Positions 12,074-22,347 of a stretch of 64,000 bases of DNA are shown one piece after another. A program made the position numbers and the translations under genes. The notes under the pieces were generated by a model. The model did no database searches and was not told the DNA's origin. It saw only the letters and a program-made list of their open reading frames with translations. This DNA comes from Tubulanus polymorphus (Eukaryota > Nemertea > Palaeonemertea > Tubulaniformes > Tubulanidae). Position 1 is the first letter of the stretch. The number at the start of each line of letters is the position of its first letter. The DNA lies in contig NC_134027.1 in assembly GCF_964204645.1 (NCBI RefSeq), positions 27,082,485 to 27,146,484 of the forward strand, written 5' to 3'.

Positions 12074-13320
12074 ACTATAAATATCCCTGATGAAAACTAC
12101 AGTAACCTTCGCGTCACTCCGACGAACTGAGACTGGGAAAACTGGTCCAAGGCAAGCGATACGAAAAATTACTTCAGAATGTAAGAAATATTTTGCTAGC
12201 CATGTCCGAGTGAGGCGAGGTTTACTGTATTAGAAAAACTGGGATATCATAAGAGAGCATTTATCAAGTGCATCTAGTAAGTACAAAGTCAGCAACTAAC
12301 ATAAATCTACACAAAGAAGGCATGAAATTGTAGTTAATGAACAGCTTCAAACTAGTTTATATCCAGTTCGATGTACAGCTACTGCCTGGTGCAGTATGTT
12401 TGTTCTCTTGCATTTTATCATTCATTTATTTGAATCATGTTTATCATTTAATATCCGTGTATAAAATCAGCTGAAACATTGTTCTATTAGTCATGATATT
12501 TGCTGGTCAAATTTGACAAACCGTGTATGATACATTTATGACTCATGTTTTACTTATTACTGCATCTACTTAGATTCCTAATTTCTTTTTGTTCAATTTC
12601 TTATCTATTACTATACAAGAATGTCTCAATATTATTTTTATGAAATCTAGAGTTTTAATTTTGTAAAGGGCCTACTGTACATGGGGAAAGGCCTGCCCAA
12701 TTTCATTATTCCTTTTAATGAAACTGATCTCGTGGGTTGAATCTGGTCCTTCTGTCTCATTGAATTATTGATGATTAAAGAATCAAAGATATATTTGTAT
12801 CTGTGTTTATTGTTGTTGTGTCTCGTCTTGAAGTTTCTTTGAAACTGCATAATAAAATTATGAAATTATTAGTTTTTATTGAATTTTTGAGTTCCTTTTA
12901 AGCACCCTATTGGTGCACAAGGATTTTACCACTCTGATCTTGTTTGCATTTTCCAAAAGATTCTAACATTAAAATGGACACACGTGTGGGATGTACGTAG
13001 GATAGGGATACTGAAACAGGGTAACTTGAGAAGACTTTTTTTGTTGACTTTAAGCAGCAAAGGTGAGTTTCATCGGTAGTCAAGTTAGGTTAGGTTAGTT
13101 TCCCCAAGTCTAGTTATGTTAGTGACTAGCGGTGAATGGTCGCGTTGGGCGCCTAGTTTGGATTCGTAGTTCTGTTGAGTTAACACCTAAACTAGGACAC
13201 AGTTTCAACATGATATTGTGAGTTTAATCTTCCAACTTACCATAGTTAAACTTAGTCATCTGTTTGGAGAAAAAAAAATTTCGCAAGGAAAGAGTTAAAA
13301 GGGTTAAAAGGCCAACACTA
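12074..13320. other. 3' UTR of UBE2Q gene and intergenic
   Basis: AT-rich, no coding exon seen. AATAAA-type signals near 12850 (GCATAATAAAATTATG) probably end the UBE2Q transcript. The rest has no recognisable gene. Confidence 0.45.
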
Positions 13321-13520
13321 GGGTTATTACGTTTATTTAACAGTTTATTTTAGGCTTACACTAGGGTTACTGTATTTATTCACAAGGCCAACACTAGGGT
13401 TACAACGTTTATTTAACAGGCCAATACTAGGGTTATTACGTTTATTCTGCAGGCCAACACTAGGGTTACTGCGTTTTTTCACCAGGCCAACACTAGGGTT
13501 ACTACGTTTATCCAGCAGGA
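13310..13520. repeat. Minisatellite with CACTAGGGTTA core
   Basis: Six diverged copies of a roughly 33-bp unit, GGCCAACACTAGGGTTACTA then CGTTTATTCA. Open frames through it merely translate the repeat (NPSVGL words on the minus strand). The TAGGGTTA core resembles telomere repeat but the unit is not TTAGGG. Confidence 0.8.
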
Positions 13521-15418
13521 ACCTGCCTTTTAGAGGCAACAGCAGAAATGTCAAACTTACCATAATTCTGATGAAACGGCGTGGAGAACTCGGCGCGCTG
13601 CTGTGAGAATGTAAAAATAGTACAGCGTTGCCCAATAAATAAGTGAATTTTCATTCTATGTAACTAGCACTGTTCATATATGTGAAATAATAAAATATTG
13701 TAGAAAAGAATTGTATTTATTCATCATTGGCTATGTACGGATTATTCAAAGACTATTACGGAAGTGGCTGAATAGCCACTTTGAATAACAATTTGGGAAA
13801 CCAACAGTTCTGAATGAGTGAATAAACAAACGAACGAACAAAAATCTACTTCTATTTTGAATCATATATCATCACTTGCATCCCATACCGCATGATAAAT
13901 GACGTCACCTCTATATACCCGTCATATGGAATACTGAACTTGACCGATTACTAGCACTGCCTTTTCAAAGTAATAACAATTTACTGTCACTGCCGTCCTC
14001 TTCTGCACTACTAGTTTTAAGTTCATCTTATTCATTGCCTATATCATTTTCCCCTTGGAATGAAACAAAAATGATAACTTATTTCTCCTAATCATCAGCC
14101 AGCTGGTCGTTTTAATAGCAGTTGATTTCTATATCTGCCGGGTCTATTACAGTCATGGGACCGTCTGGGTCAACTTTCAAGCTCAGCAGAAATAAACACG
14201 GAATCAATTTTGTATCCTAATATTTCAAAAAGTCCTTTAAGAAATCCTCATTGTGAAACTGGGCCCCAGCTTATCCGCTATAGATGAACTCTTCAACAAA
14301 ATATAACGATTATAAACATTCATTTTATGGAGAATTGTATTTTATTAACGACATAATTAATACAATAATAGTGAATACTGTTTATGCATTTCGCTAGGAT
14401 TATACTAAAGTTATAGCACCAAAATTAGAATTGACAAATTATGAAAAACATTGTGAATATATAATATGAATAGAAATAAACATGAATAATGAATATCATA
14501 ATCATCATCGCAATCATCTCCATCCCCATATTAAATCCTGTTCATATTGATCATCTTAATCTTCCATTGGTTATTGCTGCTGTTGCTGTAAATAAAATTC
14601 ACATTTAAAGAAAAAGTTACAAAATATTTCTATACTGTTTTGGAAAGGATCTTCTCTTTTGTACAGAGAGCTGCAGTCGACTCTTGGTGTCAGTAGATCT
14701 ATTGGAGGTTTTTCACTATCATACGGACACTAATAAAACCAATCAGGAAACAAGTTCTTCAAACTTTAGGGCTGTGCCGGTTACTGACGAAATCAAGTTT
14801 ATCGACTCACATGGTTTTTGATAATTTCCCGATATGATTGTTTTTAGTAGGCTAAGCGTGACTCGTGCTTACATCTTCAGTCGAACAGATCATCACCATC
14901 GTGGCGTTCATTGTCTATTACCAAAAATACATGAAGCATGTAATAGTAAGTATGCACAGGAAATAATGGCCCTTAAGCGTCTCGTTGCACTCGTAAAAAC
15001 TTACTATTCGGCGTCTAGTGGCACTTCGTAGCCGACGCTTCCTCAGCTAAATTCTCTGCCATAAAACTTACTATTCTGCGTCTCGTTGCACTCCTCAACC
15101 TGAGTTTTATTGGCGTTCTTGCATTCTGTAAGAGAATTCAGGGATTTATGACAAAATTGCAGTCGTCGAATGATTTACACTAAAACTCATCCAGATATCC
15201 ATGGTTAGTTATGGAACTTGATTGACTTAAACAAATTAGATATTTAACCCCCCCCCCCCCCCCCCGGTGGGGAGAAACAAAACCTAGGATAGTCCCAATT
15301 CCATCAGAATGTGTCAATGCGTTTATCCTTGGTTTAAATGTTTGAAGATGACCCAGCACCAAAGACCTATAAATATCTTACTTCATTCTAATGAAATGAC
15401 CTGCTTGTGTTCATTTAC
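13521..15418. other. Gap at left edge of the RRM exon locus
   Basis: No complete gene. 14480-14690 contains a minus-strand segment that mirrors 18500-18640 on the plus strand (see the candidate exon pair). 15248-15266 is a long poly-C run. The GGCGTC / TCGTTGCACTCGTAAAAACTTACTATTC words are repeated at about 14975-15090. Confidence 0.4.
14626..14682 (-). CDS. Candidate short exon, RRM end-like (minus copy)
   Basis: On the minus strand this stretch reads AAAAGAGAAGATCC, CAAAACAGTATAG and AAATATTTTGTAAC, matching the plus-strand copy at 18525-18571. In the plus copy the translation is KRRSIPKQYIEIFCN, where YIEIF recalls the RYIEVF ending of hnRNP H/ESRP-type RRMs. In this minus copy the frame differs and the acceptor is unclear, so it may be degraded. 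It lies downstream, in minus orientation, of the minus-strand N- and C-half exons. Confidence 0.25.
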
Positions 15419-15488
15419 CGGTGCTGGTGCTGGTTCTTCCGGAGCTTGTATGGCCGCTGGTTCCGGAGCTTGTACCGGTATGGCTTAC

Positions 15489-15597
15489 CTTCGATATTTT
15501 TAAAGACACATCAGTGCCATTTATCCTGTGGGGATTTGCCTCTATGATGCTAATCCCCACAGCGGCTGATACCGTCACAAAACAGTACCTTAGTGAT
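15489..15597 (-). CDS. RRM C-half exon, minus cluster A (intact)
   Basis: 109 nt, acceptor cattgtag/ATCACT, donor TCGAAG/gtaagcc. After one base completing the upstream codon it encodes 36 residues: SLRYCFVTVS (RNP1/beta3), AAVGISIIEANPHRING (alpha2) and TDVSLKISK (beta4). It is nearly identical in sequence to the plus-strand exon at 22841-22949. Upstream on its strand lies a TGCAGTAACTCC element found before all C-half exons. If the 15488 donor is ignored the frame stays open to a second donor at 15418, see the separate finding. Confidence 0.65.
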
Positions 15598-15852
15598 CTA
15601 CAATGAAAATATACATTACTCAGGAGTTGTAGGAGTTACTGCAATATAGAAGTAAATGTCTTTGTATAAAAAGGAAACATCAAGTTTCCGATGGGTTTTA
15701 ATGGATCAGTTAATCAGGTAAACAACTCAGCTGTGACGTGAAATACTCAGTGTTTATGATCTGAACTTCCCTTTATAATTCCTACCAACGTCTATATTAC
15801 TTAATTATGAACATTAAACACATTTGAAATAAAGAAAAAATTATAAACTTAC

Positions 15853-15966
15853 TGCTGCTTTCTGTTTTTAATAATGTACGCTTTTTATTTTTCCAAATGG
15901 TTTCCATGTTGTTTTTTTTATTTTTCTAGTATTTGAACTACCACGGAAGTAGAGTTTTGCCTCCAT
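15853..15966 (-). pseudogene. RRM N-half exon A5, degraded
   Basis: Relative of the N-half exons with MEAKLYFRGSSNTRKI at its start. The acceptor is CACAA instead of CACAG, the exon is 114 nt instead of 113, and the frame reaches a stop in the beta2 part (KSVHY then TAA). It is the most downstream and most diverged copy of minus cluster A; its nearest relative is 21724-21836. Confidence 0.6.
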
Positions 15967-16182
15967 TTGTGGAGTAAAGATGAGAATTATAAAACACAGC
16001 ATCCGTTTGATAAACAGGTTGAATATAAAATCATTCATTAACTATGAGATTGGTTCATTAATCAGCTAAACAACTCAACTGTCATGTGAAACACTCAGTG
16101 TTTATGATCTGAACTTCCCTTTTTTTATTACTTTATTATGAACAATAAGCACATTTGAAATAAAGAAAGATTATAAACTTAC

Positions 16183-16289
16183 TGCCCCTTTTTGTTTTTA
16201 ATAAAATAAATTTTTTTTATTTTCCCATACTTTTTTAATTGTGTGAGAATTTTTCTTCGGTTGGCTAAACCTCTGAAGTACAGATTCAT
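16183..16289 (-). CDS. RRM N-half exon A4 (intact)
   Basis: 107 nt between ctccacag and gtaagttt. It encodes MNLYFRGLANRRK (beta1 with RNP2-like LYFRGL), ILTQLKKYGK (alpha1) and IKKIYFIKNKKG (beta2), leaving CA of the next codon (phase 2). Joining to any C-half exon gives GQS followed by the RNP1 strand. Nearly identical to 20747-20853 on the plus strand. Confidence 0.65.
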
Positions 16290-16525
16290 CTGTGGAGTAA
16301 AGAAGAGAATTATAAAACACAGCATCCGTTTGATAAACAGGTTGAATATAAAATCATTCATTAACTATGAGATTGATACATTAATCAGCTAAACAACTCA
16401 ACTGTCATGTGAAACACTCAGTGTTTATGATCTGAACTTCCCTTTATAATTCCTACCAACGCCTATATTACTTAATTATGAACATTAAACACATTTGAAA
16501 TAAAGAAAAAAGATTATAAACTTAC

Positions 16526-16633
16526 TGCCCCTTTTTGTTTTTGATGAAAAAAACTTATTTTTCCATACTTTTTTAATTTAGTTTGAATTTTTCTGTGGTT
16601 AGCTGTTCCTCTAAAGTACAGATTACAATTCAT
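16526..16633 (-). pseudogene. RRM N-half exon A3, frameshifted
   Basis: Acceptor and donor are intact, but the exon is 108 nt instead of 113: five A residues are missing from the A-run after GGAAAAATA. The translation changes from IKKVFFIKNKK to ISFFHQKQK and the exon would exit in the wrong phase. Otherwise it matches 17193-17305. Confidence 0.65.
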
Positions 16634-16849
16634 CTGTGGAGTAAAGAAGAGAATTATAAAACACAGCATCCGTTTGATAAACAGGTTGAATATAAAATCA
16701 TTCATTAACTATGAGATTGATACATTAATCAGCTAAACAACTCAACTGTCATATGAAACACTCAGTGTTTATGATCTGAACTTCCCTTTTTTTATTACTT
16801 TATTATGAACAATAAACACATTTGAAATAAAGAAAGATTATAAACTTAC

Positions 16850-16956
16850 TGCCCCTTTTTGTTTTTAATAAAATAAATTTTTTTTATTTTCCCATACTTT
16901 TTTAATTGTGTGAGAATTTTTCTTCGGTTGGCTAAACCTCTGAAGTACAGATTCAT
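16850..16956 (-). pseudogene. RRM N-half exon A2, acceptor lost
   Basis: The 107-nt coding part is intact and nearly identical to 16183-16289, but the acceptor reads CTCCACGG instead of CTCCACAG, so the AG is gone. It would be skipped unless a nearby AG is used. Confidence 0.6.
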
Positions 16957-17192
16957 CCGTGGAGTAAAGAAGAGAATTATAAAACACAGCATCCGTTTGA
17001 TAAACAGGTTGAATATAAAATCATTCATTAACTATGAGATTGATACATTAATCAGCTAAACAACTCAACTGTCATGTGAAACACTCAGTGTTTATGATCT
17101 GAACTTCCCTTTATAATTCCTACCAACGCCTATATTACTTAATTATGAACATTAAACACATTTGAAATAAAGAAAAAAGATTATAAACTTAC

Positions 17193-17305
17193 TGCCCCTT
17201 TTTGTTTTTGATGAAAAAAACTTTTTTTATTTTTCCATACTTTTTTAATTTAGTTTGAATTTTTCTGTGGTTAGCTGTTCCTCTAAAGTAGAGATTACAA
17301 TTCAT
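17193..17305 (-). CDS. RRM N-half exon A1 (intact)
   Basis: 113 nt, acceptor ctccacag, donor gtaagttt. Encodes MNCNLYFRGTANHRK (beta1), IQTKLKKYGK (alpha1) and IKKVFFIKNKKG (beta2). It differs from the 107-nt type by two extra codons (Cys-Asn) at the start, keeping the length class 2 mod 3. It is the most upstream exon of minus cluster A. Confidence 0.65.
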
Positions 17306-17589
17306 CTGTGGAGTAAAGAAGAGAATTATAAAACACAGCATCCGTTTGATAAACAGGTTGAATATAAAATCATTCATTAACTATGAGATAGGTAACACTG
17401 GGTTCTGGTATTAATTTTCAATTCTGACAGAAATATAACTTAGCGTCTGACCATTTCGAATTTGCGTATAGTAATTTATTATGAATTAATATCGCGTAAA
17501 AGAATGTCAGAAGAGCGAACAAGAATGTACGTAGGCGTGAATGTAATATCTCAGCTACATTAAGTTTTCTGATATAGCTCTACGAGCGG

Positions 17590-17685
17590 CCATAGAACTC
17601 GTTCTATGGAGCGCCGTAGTGGATTGACCCGATAGCACAGCGGGTAACCTCCCGGTCTGACGTGTAGTAGTTCGTGTCTTAGAAA
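17590..17685 (+). repeat. tRNA-derived SINE fragment
   Basis: The run TAGCACAGCGGGTAACCTCC followed by CCGGTCTGACGTGTAGTAG and TTCGTGTC resembles a tRNA A box, anticodon arm and B box. It lies between the minus-strand cluster A and the plus-strand exon at 17866. Confidence 0.5.
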
Positions 17686-17865
17686 CCAGTGTCTCCACTC
17701 ACATTTTAACATTCCTTCTTAGCTCTCGAGGAACGAGCGAGTTATTACGAGCCTGTCGACATCGTGTATTCAAATATTTCAATAAAATATTTCATGTCTT
17801 TTATCGAATTATCAGTGATATATTCCTATCTCTGTTATTTTCGTAGAATTTTAACAAAGTTGACC

Positions 17866-18000
17866 ATGTCATCGACGGATGTCTTCAATCGCATCGATTA
17901 TATGTCGTTTAACCCGAGAAACAATGAAACAAATGCTCACATAAACGTACCGCAATTTTACATGAATTGGCTCAATGCCAACTTCATATGGCTGACAATG
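17866..18000 (+). CDS. Candidate 5' coding exon of the plus-strand RRM gene
   Basis: An ATG-led open segment of 45 codons ends in phase 0 at ACAATG/gtaaacc. It begins MSSTDVFNRIDYMSF and ends YMNWLNANFIWLTM. Codon use is balanced and unlike the AT-rich repeats around it. The phase would match the phase-0 start of the N-half exons, so it may be the constant first exon of the plus-strand array; no homology is recognised. The ORF stays open upstream, so the real start could differ. Confidence 0.4.
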
Positions 18001-18524
18001 GTAAACCAAAAACTTACTTTCGACTAAAATCTGTTCCATCATGTTTTATCTTCTACTTCTCTCAGAATCCAGTTCTCTTCCTATTCTTCATATTCATCTG
18101 CAATTGAAGAAAAAAGAAACAGTTCTTCAATATACAGGCAACTCTGCTCCGCTATAGGTACCAATAAACTTGATACCAGTAGCAATTGCTGAAATTGTTA
18201 TGTCGATAAAGACAAGAAATTGATGAAGACAATAATGAAATGGCAGCACAACTGAGGCATCAGAGATTAGATTTCAGGAAGATGAAATTTCAAATTTCAA
18301 TTAGCTAAATTAATTAATTAGCATATCTGGACAAGAAATATTCATCTAAACAAATAGCCTGAGTTAACCAACTGGAAAAGCAAGGATTCACTTACGACAC
18401 ACAGAAATTAAGAAACTACTATCAGAGCATTGTTTAATTGACGATAAAAATCATAGATGCTAAACGTGATTGTTCCACAACTCTAATCATCATCAAACTC
18501 TGCTGCTCTCTGCACAGAAGAGAA

Positions 18525-18571
18525 GATCCATCCCAAAACAGTATATAGAAATATTTTGTAACAGGTTCTTG
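18525..18571 (+). CDS. Candidate short exon, RRM end-like (plus copy)
   Basis: Between ctctgcacag and gttcttgt lies a 47-nt segment reading KRRSIPKQYIEIFCN plus two bases. YIEIF resembles the last strand of hnRNP H/ESRP-type RRMs. Downstream, tttcag at about 18590 precedes a coding-like DQLFSNSRDDYGDNNN run. Both parts have a mirror image at 14480-14690. The order relative to the plus-strand N-half exons is wrong for a simple downstream exon, so its gene membership is open. Confidence 0.3.
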
Positions 18572-18992
18572 TGAACTTATTTGATTTTCAGTGATCAACT
18601 ATTCAGTAACAGTCGAGATGATTATGGTGATAATAATAATTGCGTTATCTTTTATTCATGTTGTTTTTTTTGTACATGCATTACTAAAATTTATTCAACT
18701 TCCATTTCTTTATAGCTTCATAATGTCCATTTGGTGCCATTGACTTGATTGCAACCCACAAAATTTATGTGTGACATTTTTATGTAAGAGTTTGGGTTCG
18801 ATTTAGATTTTGCGTTCTCATAGCATCAAACTATGGAATGTAAGTTTTTAAACATACAAATGAAGCTAAAACTTTGCAGTGCCACAAGTTCAAAGAAAAT
18901 TTATATGATAATTCTAGAAGTGTTTGCTTAAGCAGCCACTGAAGAGTGACATAGTTTGATATTATAAAGTGTGAACAAACTCATCTCAACAT

Positions 18993-19704
18993 TGCAATTC
19001 AACGGGATAGGTGTGCACACCAAATGCAATTCAACAGGATAGTCGTACACACCAAATGCAGTTCAACGGGATAGGTGTGCACACCAAATGCAATTCAACG
19101 GGATAGGTGTGCACACCAAATGCAATTCAACAGGATAGTCGTACACACCAAATGCAGTTCAACGGGATAGGTGTGCACACCAAATGCAATTCAACGGGAT
19201 AGGTGTGCACACCAAATGCAATTCAACGGGATAGGTGTGCACACCAAATGCAATTCAACGGGATAGTCGTGCACACCAAATGCAGTTCAACGGGATAGGT
19301 GTGCACACCAAATGCAATTCAACGGGATAGGTGTGCACACCAAATGCAATTCAACGGGATAGGTGTGCACACCAAATGCAATTCAACGGGATAGGTGTGC
19401 ACACCAAATGCAATTCAACGGGATAGGTGTGCACACCAAATGCAATTCAACGGGATAGGTGTGCACACCAAATGCAATTCAACGGGATAGGTGTGCACAC
19501 CAAATGCAATTCAACGGGATAGGTGTGCACACCAAATGCAATTCAACGGGATAGGTGTGCACACCAAATGCAATTCAACGGGATAGGTGTGCACACCAAA
19601 TGCAATTCAACGGGATAGGTGTGCACACCAAATGCAATTCAACGGGATAGGTGTGCACACCAAATGCAATTCAACGGGATAGGTGTGCACACCAAATGCA
19701 ATTC
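18993..19704 (+). repeat. 32-bp minisatellite, about 22 copies
   Basis: Highly homogeneous array of CAATTCAACGGGATAGG, TGTGCACACCAAATG. Each unit contains the perfect 12-bp palindrome GGTGTGCACACC. A minority variant (CAACAGGATAGTCGTACACA) occurs near the left end at regular spacing, showing a higher-order pattern. It sits in the plus-strand gap between the candidate first exon and the first N-half exon. Confidence 0.95.
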
Positions 19705-19859
19705 TCCGACATAAACATTCCATGTGTACAATTCGATCACCTCATCCAGCACGATTCCAAAAAAGATAGAATAATCAACGACAAGTTTAGTTCAATTATT
19801 AACTATGGCTCTTACTGAGGGTAGAGACCGGTATCCCAATCTACCAAAGATAAAGACCG

Positions 19860-20330
19860 GCAACTAGTCTAAATCCCGGTCAATGCAGATAGACGCCGAT
19901 TGGTTCCAAGAATAACCAGTTTTTGATTGGTCCAGTATTCTTGGCGCATTGAACGTTTCGTACGGTTCATAATTCACTACGACAATAGACTTTAAAATAG
20001 GAGAGATAGATCAAACACAAATAAAAGAAAGGACGAAATAGAAATAAACAACACTGAAAAGAACAGCCAGTTTTTGATTGGTCCAGTACTCTTGGCACAT
20101 TGAACGTTTCGTACGGTTCACAATTCACTCCGAGATCGATCATAAATAGACCCTAGGCTAAAAATAAAAGAAAGAAGACAACGTTAGATACGACTGTGAA
20201 ATGTAAGTTTAGTTTGATTTTTGTTTCAAGGCCGACTTTAATTGATAAATGGGATGCCCATTAATCAATGTATCCGTTCTCCAATGAAATGTCAAATTTG
20301 TTCCATCGTAATCAGCCGCCATGTTTGCTA
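19860..20330 (+). repeat. Repeated module upstream of plus cluster B
   Basis: Two copies of CCAGTTTTTGATTGGTCCAG with TTGAACGTTTCGTACGGTTC (about 19917-19970 and 20068-20122), then GCCGACTTTAATTGATAAATG and GAAATGTCAAATTTGTTCCATC. The same modules reappear at 24840-25930, so this block has been duplicated along with the exons. Confidence 0.6.
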
Positions 20331-20403
20331 ATTAACTGATTTTATATTCAACCTGTTTATCAAACGGATGCTGTGTTTTATAATTCTCTTCTTTACTCCA
20401 CAG

Positions 20404-20510
20404 ATGAATCTGTACTTCAGAGGTTTAGCCAACCACAGAAAAATTCTAACTAAATTAAAAAAGTATGGAAAAATAAAAAAAGTTTTTTTCATTAAAAACA
20501 AAAAGCGCCA
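20404..20510 (+). CDS. RRM N-half exon B1 (intact)
   Basis: 107 nt, acceptor ctccacag, donor gtaagttt. Encodes MNLYFRGLANHRK, ILTKLKKYGK and IKKVFFIKNKKR with a phase-2 exit. First of the plus-strand N block. The upstream intron carries TTTTATATTCAACCTGTTTA about 65 nt before the acceptor, as in all its relatives. Confidence 0.65.
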
Positions 20511-20746
20511 GTAAGTTTATAATCTTTTTTCTTTATTTAAAATGTTTTTAATGTTCATAATTAAGTAATATAAGCGTTGGTAGGAATTATAAAGGGAAGT
20601 TCAGATCATAAACACTGAGTGTTTCACATGACAGTTGAGTTGTTTAGCTGATTAATGTATCAATCTCATAGTTAATGAATGATTTTATATTCAACCTGTT
20701 TATCAAACGGATGCTGTGTTTTATAATTCTCTTCTTTACTCCACAG

Positions 20747-20853
20747 ATGAATCTGTACTTCAGAGGTTTAGCCAACCGAAGAAAAATTCTCACACAATTA
20801 AAAAAGTATGGGAAAATAAAAAAAATTTATTTTATTAAAAACAAAAAGGGGCA
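20747..20853 (+). CDS. RRM N-half exon B2 (intact)
   Basis: 107 nt, encodes MNLYFRGLANRRK, ILTQLKKYGK and IKKIYFIKNKKG, phase-2 exit. Spaced 343 bp from B1. The intron between has the palindrome AAACACTGAGTGTTT. Confidence 0.65.
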
Positions 20854-21069
20854 GTAAGTTTATAATCTTTCTTTATTTCAAATGTGTTTATTGTTCATAA
20901 TAAAGTAATAAAAAAAGGGAAGTTCAGATCATAAACACTGAGTGTTTCACATGACAGTTGAGTTGTTTAGCTGATTAATGTATCAATCTCATAGTTAATG
21001 AATGATTTTATATTCAACCTGTTTATCAAACGGATGCTGTGTTTTATAATTCTCTTCTTTACTCCACAG

Positions 21070-21176
21070 ATGAATCTGTACTTCAGAGGTTTAGCGAACA
21101 GAAGAAAAATTCAAACTAAATTAAAAAAGTATGGGAAAATAAAAAAAGTTTTTTTCATTAAAAACAAAAAGCGCCA
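21070..21176 (+). CDS. RRM N-half exon B3 (intact)
   Basis: 107 nt, encodes MNLYFRGLANRRK, IQTKLKKYGK and IKKVFFIKNKKR, phase-2 exit. Spaced 323 bp from B2; it combines the first part of B2 with the second part of B1, suggesting gene conversion or unequal exchange. Confidence 0.65.
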
Positions 21177-21412
21177 GTAAGTTTATAATCTTTTTTCTTT
21201 ATTTAAAATGTATTTAATGTTCATAATTAAGTAATATAAGCGTTGGTAGGAATTATAAAGGGAAGTTCAGATCATAAACACTGAGTGTTTCACATGACAG
21301 TTGAGTTGTTTAGCTGATTAATGTATCAATCTCATAGTTAATGAATGATTTTATATTCAACCTGTTTATCAAACGGATGCTGTGTTTTATAATTCTCTTC
21401 TTTACTCCACAG

Positions 21413-21525
21413 ATGAATTGTAATCTGTACTTTAGAGGTTCAGCTAACCACAGAAAAATTCTAACTAAATTGAAAAAGTATGGAAAAATAAAAAAAGTTT
21501 TTTTCATTAAAAACAAAAAGCGCCA
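21413..21525 (+). CDS. RRM N-half exon B4 (intact)
   Basis: 113-nt type with the extra Cys-Asn codons: MNCNLYFRGSANHRK, ILTKLKKYGK and IKKVFFIKNKKR, phase-2 exit. Spaced 343 bp from B3. Confidence 0.65.
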
Positions 21526-21723
21526 GTAAGTTTATAATCTTTTTTCTTTATTTAAAATGTGTTTAATGTTCATAATTAAGTAATATAGACGTTGGTAGGA
21601 ATTATAAAGGGAAGTTCAGATCATAAACACTGAGTGTTTCACATGACAGTTGAGTTGTTTAGCTGATTAATGAACCAATCTCATGTGTTGCTGTGTTTTA
21701 TAATTCTCTTCTTTATTTCACAG

Positions 21724-21836
21724 ATGGAGGCTAAACTCTACTTCAGGGGAAGATCGAATCCAAAAAAAATAAAAAATATTTTTTAAAAATTAGGAGAAAT
21801 AAAAAAAGTTTATTTCATTAAAAACAAAAAGGGGCA
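21724..21836 (+). pseudogene. RRM N-half exon B5 with stop codon
   Basis: 113 nt with good splice sites (tttcacag and gtaagttt). It begins MEAKLYFRGRSNPKKI but has an in-frame TAA in the alpha1 helix (KNIF then stop), after which the frame continues KLGEIKKVYFIKNKKG. One substitution away from an open exon. Confidence 0.6.
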
Positions 21837-22347
21837 GTAAGTTTAAAATCTTGATTTCAAATGTGTTTAATGTTCATAATAAAGTAATAGGTGTTGGTAG
21901 GAATTATAAACAACAAGACGCAGAATAGTAAGTTTTATGGTCGAGAATTTAAGAAATCAAAATCTCAATCAGTAATGTTTTTCTAGCCTGTTTGTGACCT
22001 CATATGGTGTATGAGGTGGTTAAATATGGAACCGAATCCCCCGTGTTCAGTGTCATTTTGTCTCGTTTAAACAAGTTCCCAAAGCCTCAAATAAAATCAA
22101 GAAATTACAGCCTCATAAAGAAGGCGCTTGGAATCAAAAATAAAAACAGGCAGACTTTTTACTCAAATCAATAGTTCAATTTACATGACATAAGAATAAA
22201 GGCATCGCCAGGAATGTTTAAAGAAGGTTCAGATTGTGAGATGTTGTGTCACACATGACACCATTTGCTAATTGACTGATTCTATATTCAACATGTTTAT
22301 CACATCCAGCTGTGTTTTATTTATAATTTTCTCATTCAATTCCACAG

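Noticed and set aside
13310-13520. Interstitial telomere repeat
   Set aside because: Only one TAGGGTTA per 33-bp unit; not a TTAGGG array.
13345-13635. ORF with NPSVGL repeats
   Set aside because: Translation of a non-coding minisatellite; no splice sites or homology.
18993-19704. CRISPR-like array of regular 32-bp repeats
   Set aside because: The units are contiguous with no unique spacers, there is no cas gene, and the surroundings are animal genes. It is a minisatellite.
16179-21529. Repeated small protein of about 60 aa starting MNDFIFNLFIKRMLCFI
   Set aside because: The first part is translated intron; the real coding part begins after the conserved cag acceptor. The repeat of the ORF follows from exon duplication, not from a family of small proteins.
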